64,000 nt of DNA, taken from contig NZ_JACSPS010000001.1 in NCBI RefSeq assembly GCF_014837035.1, forward strand, positions 366,374 to 430,373, written 5' to 3'. The notes under the pieces are model-generated. The model was not told the DNA's origin. It did no database searches and saw only the letters and a program-made list of their open reading frames with translations. Every line of letters starts with the position of its first letter. Position 1 is the first letter of the stretch. Positions 1-7,878 of the stretch are shown in pieces. Origin of the DNA: Kaistella pullorum (GTDB taxonomy: Bacteria; Bacteroidota; Bacteroidia; Flavobacteriales; Weeksellaceae). A program made the translations under genes and the position numbers.

Positions 1-550
1 GTAGGTTGATAAGGGCATAACGCACGCGGCCGAGCGTGGTATTGATGCTGCTGTCTGTATGATCAGCAATCTCCTTGAAACTGAGCCCATCGAAGAAACG
101 CAGACGGATTACTTCCTGCTGGTTCTCGGGAAGATATATGAGCATCTTCATCAGATCATCTTTGATCTGCTTGCTGATAAGCTGTTCCTCAATGTTTTCC
201 TCACTTCCTGCGATAAGGTCAAAAATAGAGAATTCATCATTTTCATAAGATGTCTCAGAAACTTTCACGTGTTTGCTCTTCAGCCTGTAATGATCGATAA
301 TGAGATTGTGGGCGATGCGTTTAGCCCAAAGGATGAACTTGCCTTCTTCATTATATCGCCCTTCTTTTAGGGTGACAATTATTTTCATAAAAGTATCCTG
401 GAAGATGTCGTTAGCCAACTCTTCATCCATCAGCTTATAGAAAATAAAGGAAAAAAGGTCTTTCTGGTGTCGCTCGATCAGTATGGCGAGGGACTTTTCG
501 TTACCGCTGCGATAGTCTGAGATCAACCTGCTATCAGTATGTGTTTTCAT
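1..550 (-). CDS. ECF-type RNA polymerase sigma factor (3' end outside window)
   Basis: The minus strand reads as a sigma-70 family ECF factor from an ATG at 550, and about 183 residues are visible before the window edge. Region 2 is recognisable (DIFQDTFMKI, then FILWAKRIAHNLIIDHYR, the helix that contacts the -10 element). Region 4 follows a short acidic linker, with LPENQQEVIRLRFFDGLSF and a helix-turn-helix FKEIADHTDSSINTTLGRV. Two-domain ECF factors are about 170-200 aa, so only a few C-terminal residues should be missing. It would redirect RNA polymerase to a small regulon. No anti-sigma gene is visible on this side, so its signal is unknown; the partner may lie beyond the left edge. I rate family membership as certain and the subgroup as undetermined. 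Confidence 0.93.
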   Translation of the reverse strand, partial: MKTHTDSRLISDYRSGNEKSLAILIERHQKDLFSFIFYKLMDEELANDIFQDTFMKIIVTLKEGRYNEEGKFILWAKRIAHNLIIDHYRLKSKHVKVSETSYENDEFSIFDLIAGSEENIEEQLISKQIKDDLMKMLIYLPENQQEVIRLRFFDGLSFKEIADHTDSSINTTLGRVRYALINL

Positions 551-725
551 AACTTGCTTCAATTTAGGAACCGAATTGCTGCCAACTGAACGAGTTGGTT
601 TCCGTATTCCGGTTTTTTCAGAAGTAGAGTTATTTAATCGATAGCGTGTGTTTGAATTAGGTGTGTAAAAGTAATAAAAAAGTTAATACTCTGTTAATTT
701 TTTTGAATCTTTTAAAGAAAATTAA

Positions 726-1214
726 TTATCGGCTCAAATCCTGCAACATGACAAGCGGAAGATTCACCGTAAAATTAAAATTGAAACCTTTCAGTTCCTT
801 CCCGTTGATGCCCTTTTTATCGATCGGGAACGCATATCCGCCGGTAACATCAATCAGGCCGAAAAGTGTTGCACCTATTTTCGGAGCTGCATATTTGGTC
901 GTGACTTCTGCGCCTGCCAAAAAATAGTAGGAATGATAAAAATCTACATTACGCTGAAAATTAAGTAAAATATCTCCCTGCACTTTGGGCATGATGGCGA
1001 ACTCCCCGTTTGCAGAACCCATCAATGCAGAGGCACCGAGGCGGTACACTACATCATCGTTCTCCAGAAAAAGAAGTCGCCCTCCTACTTCACCGAAACT
1101 TTGGTTCTGGTAAACATAGCCGGCATGCAGCAGCCTATGCACGGCCATCTGCCCACGAAGAAGGGGCGAACAACACATCATCAGGAAAAGCGGGAGTAAG
1201 AAATATCTAGCCAT
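726..1214 (-). CDS. Small secreted protein of unknown function
   Basis: A 162-aa protein with an N-terminal hydrophobic segment (ARYFLLPLFLMMCCSPLLRG) that looks like a signal peptide, followed by an amphipathic, glycine- and aromatic-rich body typical of beta-rich envelope proteins. Repeated patterns such as YRLGASALMG and FYHSYYFLAGAEV suggest strands of a small barrel, but I do not recognise a named family. It stands alone between metK, whose terminator precedes it, and the sigma-factor gene. Both neighbours are on the same strand, and the sigma gene starts 176 bp downstream. A role in the outer membrane or periplasm is inference from composition only. Confidence 0.7.
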   Translation of the reverse strand: MARYFLLPLFLMMCCSPLLRGQMAVHRLLHAGYVYQNQSFGEVGGRLLFLENDDVVYRLGASALMGSANGEFAIMPKVQGDILLNFQRNVDFYHSYYFLAGAEVTTKYAAPKIGATLFGLIDVTGGYAFPIDKKGINGKELKGFNFNFTVNLPLVMLQDLSR

Positions 1215-1248
1215 TTTTATATTTGGTGTAAATGGTAAAGGTAAAAAA

Positions 1249-1282
1249 AACTGCTTTGCACAGGCAAAGCAGTTCGGTTTTT
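1249..1282 (-). terminator. Rho-independent terminator of metK
   Basis: A perfect 11-bp stem, AACTGCTTTGC (1249-1259) with its complement at 1264-1274, encloses a 4-nt loop. On the minus strand it is followed by an eight-T tract (1242-1249 region). It lies just after the metK stop at 1294. The plus-strand side also has a T-run, so it could work both ways. Confidence 0.93.
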
Positions 1283-1293
1283 TTTATTTTGTA

Positions 1294-2574
1294 TTAAAGT
1301 TCAAAAGCTTTCTTGATCTCTTCTACTTTATCCAGTTTTTCCCAGGTGAAAAATTCAAGATTATCAATCGTCTTTTCATTGTCCTTGCCTTTGTTAAATG
1401 TTTTACTGGCAACATAATGCGACCTTCCCATGTGTCCGTAAGATGCTGTTTCAAGGTAAATCGGATTTCGCAGTTTCAGGTTCTGCTCGATAGCGTAAGG
1501 TCTAAGGTCAAAGATGCCTTTAAGTTTCTCAGCTATTTCACCGTCTGTAAAATCAACTTTTGAAGTACCATAAGTCGTTACGAACAGTCCGCAAGGTTCA
1601 GCTACACCTATCGCATAAGAAACCTGAACCAAAACCTCATCTGCCACCCTGGCAGCTACAAGATTTTTAGCGATATGACGCACCGCGTAAGCAGCGCTTC
1701 TGTCAACTTTCGATGGATCTTTCCCCGAAAATGCACCTCCACCGTGCGCGCCTTTTCCACCGTATGTATCCACGATGATTTTACGGCCGGTAAGTCCTGT
1801 ATCACCGTGCGGGCCACCGATAACGAATTTTCCGGTTGGGTTGATATGGTATTTTATCTGATCATTGAAGAGCTCCTGTACCTCACGCTTTTGCGCAGCT
1901 TTCACTTTCGGGATCAGGATTTCAATGATGTCTTTTTCAATCTTAGCCAGCATCGCTTCTTCACTGCCGAACTCGTCGTGCTGCGTAGAAACCACGATAG
2001 AATCTATGCGGATAGGTTTGTGATCATCAGAATATTCTATCGTAACCTGGGATTTTGCATCTGGTCTGAGATAAGAAATAGCGTTACTTTCGCGTCTCAA
2101 AGCCGAAAGTTCGCGCAAGATGGTGTGTGCTAAATCCAGCGCCAGTGGCATGTAGTTTTCGGTTTCATTCGTGGCATACCCAAACATCATTCCTTGGTCA
2201 CCAGCACCCTGAGCGTTGGCCTTTGTTTCAAAATCTGCATGATCTGACACACGGTCTACACCCTGATTGATATCCGGAGACTGCTCATGTATCGCAGAAA
2301 TCACACCGCAGGAATCACCATTGAACATATACTCGCTTTTGGTGTAGCCAATACTGTTGATCACTTTCCGGGCAATATCCTGAACATCAAGATAGGCAGA
2401 AGATTTCACCTCGCCTGCCAAAATTACCTGGCCGGTGGTAACCATCGTTTCACAAGCTACCTTCGCAGAGGGGTCATAGGCTAGGAAATGATCAATCAGT
2501 GCATCTGAAATCTGGTCGGCCACTTTATCCGGGTGGCCTTCTGATACAGACTCGGACGTAAATAAATAGGACAT
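1294..2574 (-). CDS. metK: S-adenosylmethionine synthetase
   Basis: Makes S-adenosylmethionine from methionine and ATP in the cytoplasm. The 426-aa product shows the family signatures in order: [13 protein letters not shown] near residue 14 (ATP/Mg site), [12 protein letters not shown] near 120, and the P-loop-like [19 protein letters not shown] near 270. It is longer than the E. coli enzyme (384 aa), as is usual for flavobacterial MetK, with insertions in the central region. It is transcribed alone from a TAAATTTG promoter at 2711-2718 and preceded by a SAM-II-type aptamer, so feedback by its own product is likely. A strong terminator follows. Identification is firm. Confidence 0.99.
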   Translation of the reverse strand: MSYLFTSESVSEGHPDKVADQISDALIDHFLAYDPSAKVACETMVTTGQVILAGEVKSSAYLDVQDIARKVINSIGYTKSEYMFNGDSCGVISAIHEQSPDINQGVDRVSDHADFETKANAQGAGDQGMMFGYATNETENYMPLALDLAHTILRELSALRRESNAISYLRPDAKSQVTIEYSDDHKPIRIDSIVVSTQHDEFGSEEAMLAKIEKDIIEILIPKVKAAQKREVQELFNDQIKYHINPTGKFVIGGPHGDTGLTGRKIIVDTYGGKGAHGGGAFSGKDPSKVDRSAAYAVRHIAKNLVAARVADEVLVQVSYAIGVAEPCGLFVTTYGTSKVDFTDGEIAEKLKGIFDLRPYAIEQNLKLRNPIYLETASYGHMGRSHYVASKTFNKGKDNEKTIDNLEFFTWEKLDKVEEIKKAFEL

Positions 2575-2647
2575 ATTTCTTTTGATTTTTTAATTAAAAT
2601 ATTAAAGAAAAAAGGGAGTGATTACAAAAGAAACTAAAATAGAAATT

Positions 2648-2697
2648 CTGTTTTAGCATTTTTTAGTGAGGTTGCAATCAGTCAAATTTTTCCTCTC
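2648..2697 (-). promoter_or_regulatory. SAM-II riboswitch aptamer upstream of metK
   Basis: Read on the minus strand, the 5' leader carries the SAM-II (metA-motif) layout. P1 is GAGG at 2695-2692 paired with CCTC at 2671-2668. L1 between them holds the hallmark AATTTG...ATTGCA. The 3' segment contains TAAAAAATGCTAAA. A pseudoknot is available between CTG in L1 (2681-2679) and CAG at 2650-2648. The conserved ATTGCA and GCTAAA blocks match the known alphaproteobacterial examples I recall. The predicted promoter lies at once upstream, so the aptamer starts within about 10 nt of the transcript end. The aptamer ends about 74 nt before the metK ATG. I see no GC-rich terminator between them, so the output mechanism is unclear. 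Confidence 0.85.
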
Positions 2698-2710
2698 GAA
2701 TTATCGGAGG

Positions 2711-2740
2711 CAAATTTACTATAAATAATGCAGATTACAA
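2711..2740 (-). promoter_or_regulatory. Promoter of metK (TTG-N19-TAAATTTG)
   Basis: On the minus strand a TTG (2740-2738) lies 19 nt before TAAATTTG (2718-2711), which matches the Bacteroidota -33/-7 consensus. The predicted start is near 2704, just ahead of the SAM-II aptamer. Confidence 0.75.
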
Positions 2741-2762
2741 ATTAAACCATGCCGCTGCAACA

Positions 2763-3707
2763 TTACTGCGGCTGCACACTTTCAAAGTCTTCGGGGCTGC
2801 GGTTGTAGTTGAGTTTTTCCTGAAGCGAATTGCGGATCGAATTCGCCATCTGATCCAGAATCTTTTGTTTATAAGTAGGTTTGTAATAGATCAAACTCAC
2901 CTCCCGGAACGGGAAAGGCTTGCGAAAACGCGCCACTTTTTCCTTCTGTTCCGTTGAAAGTTGCGGCACGGCAAGTTCCGGCAATACGGTGAGACCACCA
3001 ACGCGGTCAACCATTTGGATAAGAGTGCTGATATTAGAAGCCAGGAATTCCAGATTTTGCGGTTTTAAAGAGTTTTCCTTCAGCATACAGATGTTCTCGA
3101 ACTGCGTCCGAAGGCAATTTCCCTCCTCCAAAAGCCACACCTTACTGTTGTTCACTTCTTCAGGCAGCACGAAGGTGTCTTTGCTATGACTTTCAGATGA
3201 ATAAACCATCAGTTCCTCATTAAAAAGGAAATCCTGAAAGAATTCGTTTGCCGCATCGTATGGTGTGGAAATAATGCCCGCATCCAATTCACCGGATTTC
3301 AGCAGTTTGATGATATTGTCCGTAGTCATTTCCTTCACATCGAGCTCTATCTTTGGGTTTTCTTTGAGAAAATCAAAAATCTCAGCCGGCAGTATGTAGC
3401 TTGATATCGTAGGTATAATGCCCAGGTTCAGTTTTCCGGCAAGAACATTATTCAGCAAGCTGGCCTTATTCCGAAGTTCGTTCACGGCATCGATGACGCG
3501 CTTGGCATCTTCGATGATGTGTGTTCCAACGTCGGTAGTACGGATGGGATGCGTTGTACGGTCAAAAACTTTCACATCCAACTCGTCTTCGAATTTCTGA
3601 ATCATCGCACTGAGCGTAGGCTGCGTAATAAAACAGGACTGCGCAGCACGCCCAAAATGTTTAAACTTATCCACGGCGATAAGATATTCCAACTGCTGAA
3701 TATTCAT
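2763..3707 (-). CDS. oxyR: LysR-type peroxide sensor OxyR
   Basis: A 314-aa LysR-family activator with an N-terminal winged helix (YLIAVDKFKHFGRAAQSCFI then TQPTLSAMIQKFEDELDVKVFDR) and a C-terminal effector domain. Two cysteines, C198 and C207, are spaced C-X8-C in NCLRTQFENIC. This is the spacing of the E. coli peroxide-sensing disulfide pair C199/C208, so peroxide sensing is strongly suggested. The gene is divergent from a catalase-family gene across a 104-bp gap, the usual OxyR-target layout. On the minus strand TACATTTG at 3735-3728 is a good -7 box for it. Start at 3707 gives the standard LysR N-terminus MNIQQLEYL. Confidence 0.96.
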   Translation of the reverse strand: MNIQQLEYLIAVDKFKHFGRAAQSCFITQPTLSAMIQKFEDELDVKVFDRTTHPIRTTDVGTHIIEDAKRVIDAVNELRNKASLLNNVLAGKLNLGIIPTISSYILPAEIFDFLKENPKIELDVKEMTTDNIIKLLKSGELDAGIISTPYDAANEFFQDFLFNEELMVYSSESHSKDTFVLPEEVNNSKVWLLEEGNCLRTQFENICMLKENSLKPQNLEFLASNISTLIQMVDRVGGLTVLPELAVPQLSTEQKEKVARFRKPFPFREVSLIYYKPTYKQKILDQMANSIRNSLQEKLNYNRSPEDFESVQPQ

Positions 3708-3727
3708 AAAAGTAAATTTTTCTGCTG

Positions 3728-3735
3728 CAAATGTA
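3728..3735 (-). promoter_or_regulatory. -7 promoter box of oxyR
   Basis: TACATTTG on the minus strand matches TAnnTTTG and lies 20 nt before the oxyR ATG. I see no clear -33 TTG at the standard spacing. Confidence 0.5.
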
Positions 3736-3786
3736 AGCTGTTTTCTCTATTTTAATCGAAATCCGCAACTTTCAGTTCAAATTCCG

Positions 3787-3794
3787 TAAATTTG
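3787..3794 (+). promoter_or_regulatory. -7 promoter box of the catalase-family gene
   Basis: TAAATTTG matches the Bacteroidota -7 consensus and lies 17 nt before the ATG at 3812. It forms the right arm of a small inverted repeat, CAAATT (3778-3783) and AATTTG (3789-3794). That repeat could be part of an operator, although such repeats are common in AT-rich DNA. Confidence 0.6.
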
Positions 3795-3811
3795 CACAAC
3801 AATTTTTTTTC

Positions 3812-5146
3812 ATGAGCCCTGACCATAACTTTAATGATTCTCAGAAGATTACACAACCCGCTCTCGGCTTGTCTGATTTATTGGTGAGTGAAAGCGTAGC
3901 GCGCTCTGTACGGCGCAAAATTCCCGAACGGGTGACGAACGCTAAAGGAAGCGGCGCCTTCGGTACTTTCACCGTCACTCATGATATTTCTAATTATTGC
4001 AAATCATCACTATTCTCGAAAATCGGCACCAAATGCCGCGTATTTACGCGCTTTTCGGCGATGCACGGCGAAAAAGGCAGTTCTGATGCTGAACGCGACC
4101 TGCGAGGTTTTGCGCTAAGGTTTTATACAGAGGAAGGCCATTGGGATCTGGTAGGAAATAATTTGCCTGTTTTTTTCACCAAAGAGCCACAGCATTTTTC
4201 AGAGTATATGCGTGCACAAAGTCCGGACGCGAGTACAAACCTGCGCTCCGCAGCAAAAAAATGGGATTTCTACAGCGCACATCCTGAATCTCTGCATGTT
4301 TTGCTGATGCTGATGTCGGGCCGTGGCGTGCCGGCAAACTTCCGCGAAATGCACGGCTATGGCACACATACTTTTTCTTTGATCAATAGAAACTCGGAAA
4401 GATTCTGGGTTAAATTTCATCTGATCAGCCAACAGGGCGCACACGCTTTCAACGGTGGAAGCACACAGCATAATTTTGCGCATATTGACCTTTTAAGTTC
4501 GATAAACACCGGGAATTTCCCGAAATGGACTTTAGCGATACAGGTGATGACCGCAGAAGAAGCGAAAACTTCCCGCTGGAACCCTTTTGATGTTACCAAA
4601 GTTTGGCTGCACGAGGACTTCCCGCTTATTGAAGTCGGCGAAATTGAGCTTAACGAGATTCCGACCAACTATTTTGATGATGTGGAGCAGGCGGCACTTT
4701 CCCCTGCCAATACCATTTCCGGCATCGGTTTGTCACCGGATAAAATTTTGCAGGCACGTCTTTTTTCATACGCTGATGCGCAGCGCCACCGTTTAGGCCT
4801 AAATGCAGAGCAATTACCTGTCAATCAGGATTTTTCTTCCCCTAAATATCATGCGATGGATGACGTAGCACAAAGCATTTCGTTTAAGCCGGACCAATAT
4901 GACAACGAAGGTGATCACTATACGCAACCCGGACTTTTCTTTTCTAAAGTTCTGAATGATGCCGAACGGCAGATTTTGATCAGAAACATCGTCGAAGAGA
5001 TGCAGCAAATAGAAGGAAGCGACGCAAAAAACATCATCAACCGTCAGCTGTGCCACCTTTTCCGTGCGAATATAGAACTCGGGATGAAGGTAGCGACCGG
5101 TTTGCAGGTGAATATCGATGCTAATATGATGAGCCATTCTCTCTAA
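3812..5146 (+). CDS. Catalase-family haem protein lacking the catalytic His
   Basis: A 444-aa protein clearly of the catalase fold. Residue R80-F81-S82, the block GEKGSSDAERDLRGFALRFY, WDLVGNNLPVFF (N116 is the distal Asn) and RLFSYADAQRHRLG (R316, Y320 proximal haem ligand) are all present. However, the distal motif normally reading ERVVHAKG is ERVTNAKG. The catalytic His is replaced by Asn43, and the residue before it is Thr instead of Val. The codons are unambiguous (gtg acg aac at 3932-3940). The N-terminus before this point is also divergent and short, and the total is shorter than usual small catalases (about 480-500 aa). Haem binding is expected. Normal catalase activity is doubtful, because the distal His is essential in studied catalases. 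Divergence from oxyR argues it is still peroxide-regulated. Family assignment is secure and function is open. Confidence 0.93.
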   Translation: MSPDHNFNDSQKITQPALGLSDLLVSESVARSVRRKIPERVTNAKGSGAFGTFTVTHDISNYCKSSLFSKIGTKCRVFTRFSAMHGEKGSSDAERDLRGFALRFYTEEGHWDLVGNNLPVFFTKEPQHFSEYMRAQSPDASTNLRSAAKKWDFYSAHPESLHVLLMLMSGRGVPANFREMHGYGTHTFSLINRNSERFWVKFHLISQQGAHAFNGGSTQHNFAHIDLLSSINTGNFPKWTLAIQVMTAEEAKTSRWNPFDVTKVWLHEDFPLIEVGEIELNEIPTNYFDDVEQAALSPANTISGIGLSPDKILQARLFSYADAQRHRLGLNAEQLPVNQDFSSPKYHAMDDVAQSISFKPDQYDNEGDHYTQPGLFFSKVLNDAERQILIRNIVEEMQQIEGSDAKNIINRQLCHLFRANIELGMKVATGLQVNIDANMMSHSL

Positions 5147-5221
5147 TTTGATTTAAAGACGCCGACTTTATCCCGGCCAAGTCAACAGAAACATAAACCA
5201 TTAAACAAACAGAATTTAAGC

Positions 5222-5986
5222 ATGTACGAAAATATCCTTACAGAAATTCAGGAACGCATTGCGATCATCACCATTAACAGGCCACAAAGCCTGAATGCAC
5301 TGAACTCAAAAACCATAAGTGAACTGAGCGACGCATTCGGAAAATTTAATGAAGATGATCAGATACGCGTAATAGTTTTAACCGGTAGCGGAGAGAAATC
5401 TTTCGTTGCGGGTGCAGACATCAAAGAATTTTCGGACTTTAAAACGCCCGAGGCAGAGGAATTGGCGAGAAACGGACAGAATATTTTGTTTAATAAGATC
5501 GAGAACCTCAATAAACCCGTGATTGCCGCTGTTAACGGTTTTGCACTCGGAGGCGGACTTGAACTCGCTTTAGCATGCCACATCAGATATGCTTCAGAAA
5601 ACGCTAAACTCGGTCTGCCGGAAGTTACCTTAGGACTTATTCCCGGATATGGCGGAACACAGCGCCTGCCGAAACTGGTAGGTAAAGGCCTGGCGAATGA
5701 ACTTATCTTTTCCGCTAAGATGCTGCCTGCAGCGCGCGCGAAAGAGATTGGACTTGTAAACGAGGTTTTTAGTCCGGAAGATCTGCTGCCAAAAACATTG
5801 GAACTTGCTACGACAATTGTACGGAATTCGCCAATGGCCATTTCCAAAGCAATCGAGGCGGTAAACCTATCAGACACTGAAAAAGGATTTGACGCAGAAA
5901 TAAAGTCGTTCGGGCAACTTTTCGAGATGGAAGACAAGAAAGAAGGCGTAGCCGCGTTTCTTGAAAAAAGAAAACCAGCATTTTAA
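5222..5986 (+). CDS. Enoyl-CoA hydratase
   Basis: A 254-aa crotonase-superfamily enzyme that hydrates 2-enoyl-CoA in beta-oxidation or related acyl-CoA routes. The oxyanion-hole segment AGADIKEF is near residue 63. GGGLELALACHIRYA and LPEVTLGLIPGYGGTQRL carry both catalytic glutamates (GLE and LPE) of true hydratases, which separates it from isomerase-type crotonases. Length is standard. It sits 76 bp after the catalase-family gene, and its last 26 bp overlap the dCMP deaminase start, implying translational coupling. The chain-length specificity cannot be told from sequence. Confidence 0.94.
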   Translation: MYENILTEIQERIAIITINRPQSLNALNSKTISELSDAFGKFNEDDQIRVIVLTGSGEKSFVAGADIKEFSDFKTPEAEELARNGQNILFNKIENLNKPVIAAVNGFALGGGLELALACHIRYASENAKLGLPEVTLGLIPGYGGTQRLPKLVGKGLANELIFSAKMLPAARAKEIGLVNEVFSPEDLLPKTLELATTIVRNSPMAISKAIEAVNLSDTEKGFDAEIKSFGQLFEMEDKKEGVAAFLEKRKPAF

Positions 5987-6422
5987 CAGATATCATTTGG
6001 AACCTACAAAATTCGACATCGCCTATCTGAAAATGGCGATGGAATGGGCACAACTGTCCTACTGCAAGCGGCGCCAGGTTGGCGCACTGATCGTGAAAGA
6101 CCGCATGATTATTTCAGACGGCTACAACGGAACGCCATCAGGATTTGACAACTGCTGTGAAGACGAATCGGGAAAAACCCACTGGTATGTGCTGCACGCA
6201 GAGGCCAACGCGATCCTGAAACTGGCGCGCTCGACGCAATCGGCTATGGATGCTACATTATACCTTACACTTTCGCCGTGCAAAGACTGCAGCAAGCTTG
6301 CCGTGCAGGCCGGAATAAAAAAAGTGGTCTACGTAGACGAATATTCGGACAATGCAGGTATAGAATTCCTGCAAGAACATGGCGTTTCTGTACTGAGGAT
6401 TGCCAAGGAACTATTAAGCTAA
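5961..6422 (+). CDS. dCMP deaminase (zinc-dependent)
   Basis: A 153-aa deoxycytidylate deaminase that supplies dUMP for thymidylate synthesis. The zinc site is HAEANAI (His and catalytic Glu) plus SPCKDCSKL (two Cys), and the N-terminal block CKRRQVGALIVKDRMIISDGYNGTP is typical of the family. The start taken here is a TTG at 5961, inside the end of the hydratase gene. The first ATG in frame (6033) would remove the conserved KFDIAYLK helix, so the TTG start is preferred. It is followed after 11 bp by xerD. Family is firm and the start is moderately certain. Confidence 0.93.
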   Translation: MKKENQHFNRYHLEPTKFDIAYLKMAMEWAQLSYCKRRQVGALIVKDRMIISDGYNGTPSGFDNCCEDESGKTHWYVLHAEANAILKLARSTQSAMDATLYLTLSPCKDCSKLAVQAGIKKVVYVDEYSDNAGIEFLQEHGVSVLRIAKELLS

Positions 6423-6433
6423 AACACAACAAA

Positions 6434-7336
6434 ATGACCTGGAAGGAAAAAATAGAGGATTTCGAAAAGTTTCTGAAATACGAACGGAATTTTTCCGACA
6501 ACACCCTTGATGCCTATCTGCGGGACATCCGGAAGTTACAGAGCTACGCCGAAGAAACACTGGATGTGGGCCCTCTGGAAATCTCGTATGAAAATCTGCA
6601 GGAATATCTCTTCCAGCTTTCCAAGCAGAAATTCAGCGAGCGTTCTCAGGCTCGGTGGATCTCTTCTATTAAAGCTTTTTTTAAATATTTAGCTGAAGAC
6701 GAGGCCCGCGAAGACAATCCTACGACGCTGCTTGAAAGCCCTAAACTCGGGTTTTATCTTCCGGACACATTAAGTTTTCAGGATGTGGAACGCATCATCA
6801 AAGCCATCAATCTCTCTACAGATTTAGGTCGCCGCAATCATTGCATGATCGAAGTGCTTTACGGCTGTGGTTTACGAGTCTCCGAGCTGATTGACCTTAA
6901 AATTTCAAACATAAATTTTAAAGAATCATACCTAAAAGTAGACGGAAAAGGTGATAAATCACGGTTTGTACCGCTTGCCCATTTTACAGCGAAACTTATC
7001 AAACAGTATATCACCGAGGTTCGCAGCAAATATAAAGTCAACAAAAAGTGTGAGGACATCCTCTTTCTGAACAGTCGCGGTTCGGCAATGTCACGTGTGA
7101 TTGTCTTTATCATCATTAAAGAATTAACGGAAAAAGCCGGAATTAACAAGAAAATTTCACCGCATACCTTCCGCCACTCGTTTGCGACGCACCTACTGCA
7201 GAATGGTGCGGATCTGCGGTATATCCAGGAAATGTTGGGTCACTCAAGTATTACAACTACAGAAATTTACACACACCTGAAAAACGAAGAACTTCGGGAT
7301 GTCATCCTCAATTATCATCCGCGAAACAAGGTTTAA
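6434..7336 (+). CDS. xerD: Tyrosine recombinase XerD
   Basis: A 300-aa tyrosine recombinase that resolves chromosome dimers at dif with XerC. The N-terminal SAM-like domain is FEKFLKYERNFSDNTLDAY. The catalytic set is complete: R in CGLRVSELIDL, K in DGKGDKSRFVPL, HxxR in HTFRHSFATHLL, H in LGHSSITTTE and Y in IYTH. The ATG at 6434 gives the usual XerC/XerD N-terminus; an upstream extension in frame overlaps the deaminase and is not needed. The setting among housekeeping genes and the absence of attachment-site repeats argue against a mobile-element integrase. XerC versus XerD cannot be settled fully without a tree. Confidence 0.93.
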   Translation: MTWKEKIEDFEKFLKYERNFSDNTLDAYLRDIRKLQSYAEETLDVGPLEISYENLQEYLFQLSKQKFSERSQARWISSIKAFFKYLAEDEAREDNPTTLLESPKLGFYLPDTLSFQDVERIIKAINLSTDLGRRNHCMIEVLYGCGLRVSELIDLKISNINFKESYLKVDGKGDKSRFVPLAHFTAKLIKQYITEVRSKYKVNKKCEDILFLNSRGSAMSRVIVFIIIKELTEKAGINKKISPHTFRHSFATHLLQNGADLRYIQEMLGHSSITTTEIYTHLKNEELRDVILNYHPRNKV

Positions 7337-7858
7337 ATGAGCGCACTGAGGTATTGCATGAAATGTGGACGGGAAACGCTGCAGTGGGATGGTGAGAAAA
7401 AATGGAGTTGTTCTGAATGCGATTTCAGTTTATTTCATAATGTTGCCGGCGCAGTAGCGGTCTTGATTAAATATAACGACGAAATTCTCTTCACACGCCG
7501 CAGCCAGGAACCGATGAAAGGCAAACTGGACCTTCCCGGTGGTTTCGTGGATCCAAAAGAAAGCGCCGAAGTCACCTGCGTACGCGAAATTTCGGAAGAG
7601 CTTAGCTACAATATTGATCCGTCCGGCTTAAAACACTTAGGCAGTTTACCAAACGTATATCATTATAACGGGACCGATTACAATACTTTGGATTTGTTTT
7701 ACGAATATGCAACGGATCAAAAATTCGATGTTGAACTGGATCTTGCTGAAGTTTCGGAAACCGTTTGGCTCAAACCTGAAAATCTGGATTTAGAGGATTT
7801 GGCTTTCGAATCGCAGAAACTCTTTCTTTCCGGTTATCTCAAGCATTTAATTAAATAA
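7337..7858 (+). CDS. Nudix hydrolase with zinc ribbon
   Basis: A 173-aa protein with an N-terminal four-cysteine ribbon (CMKCG near residue 7 and CSECDF near residue 25) and a Nudix domain. The Nudix box is GGFVDPKESAEVTCVREI followed by SEEL. It fits GX5EX7REUXEE, but the last Gly of the motif is replaced by Ser. The ATG abuts the xerD stop (TAA then ATG), so the two are co-transcribed. The zinc-ribbon plus Nudix layout resembles NADH pyrophosphatase-like (NudC-type) enzymes. The substrate is not determinable here. Catalytic Glu residues are present, so activity is expected despite the Gly change. Confidence 0.88.
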   Translation: MSALRYCMKCGRETLQWDGEKKWSCSECDFSLFHNVAGAVAVLIKYNDEILFTRRSQEPMKGKLDLPGGFVDPKESAEVTCVREISEELSYNIDPSGLKHLGSLPNVYHYNGTDYNTLDLFYEYATDQKFDVELDLAEVSETVWLKPENLDLEDLAFESQKLFLSGYLKHLIK

Positions 7859-7878
7859 AAAACACGGCTCTATAAATA

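Noticed and set aside
3778-3794. OxyR operator
   Set aside because: The small inverted repeat CAAATT/AATTTG overlaps the -7 box, but it does not match the spaced ATAG-type OxyR pattern and may be chance in AT-rich DNA; left as a note only.
6434-7336. Tyrosine recombinase as a sign of an integrated element
   Set aside because: It has the XerC/XerD length and layout, sits in a housekeeping run, and no attachment-site repeats, phage or conjugation genes are near.
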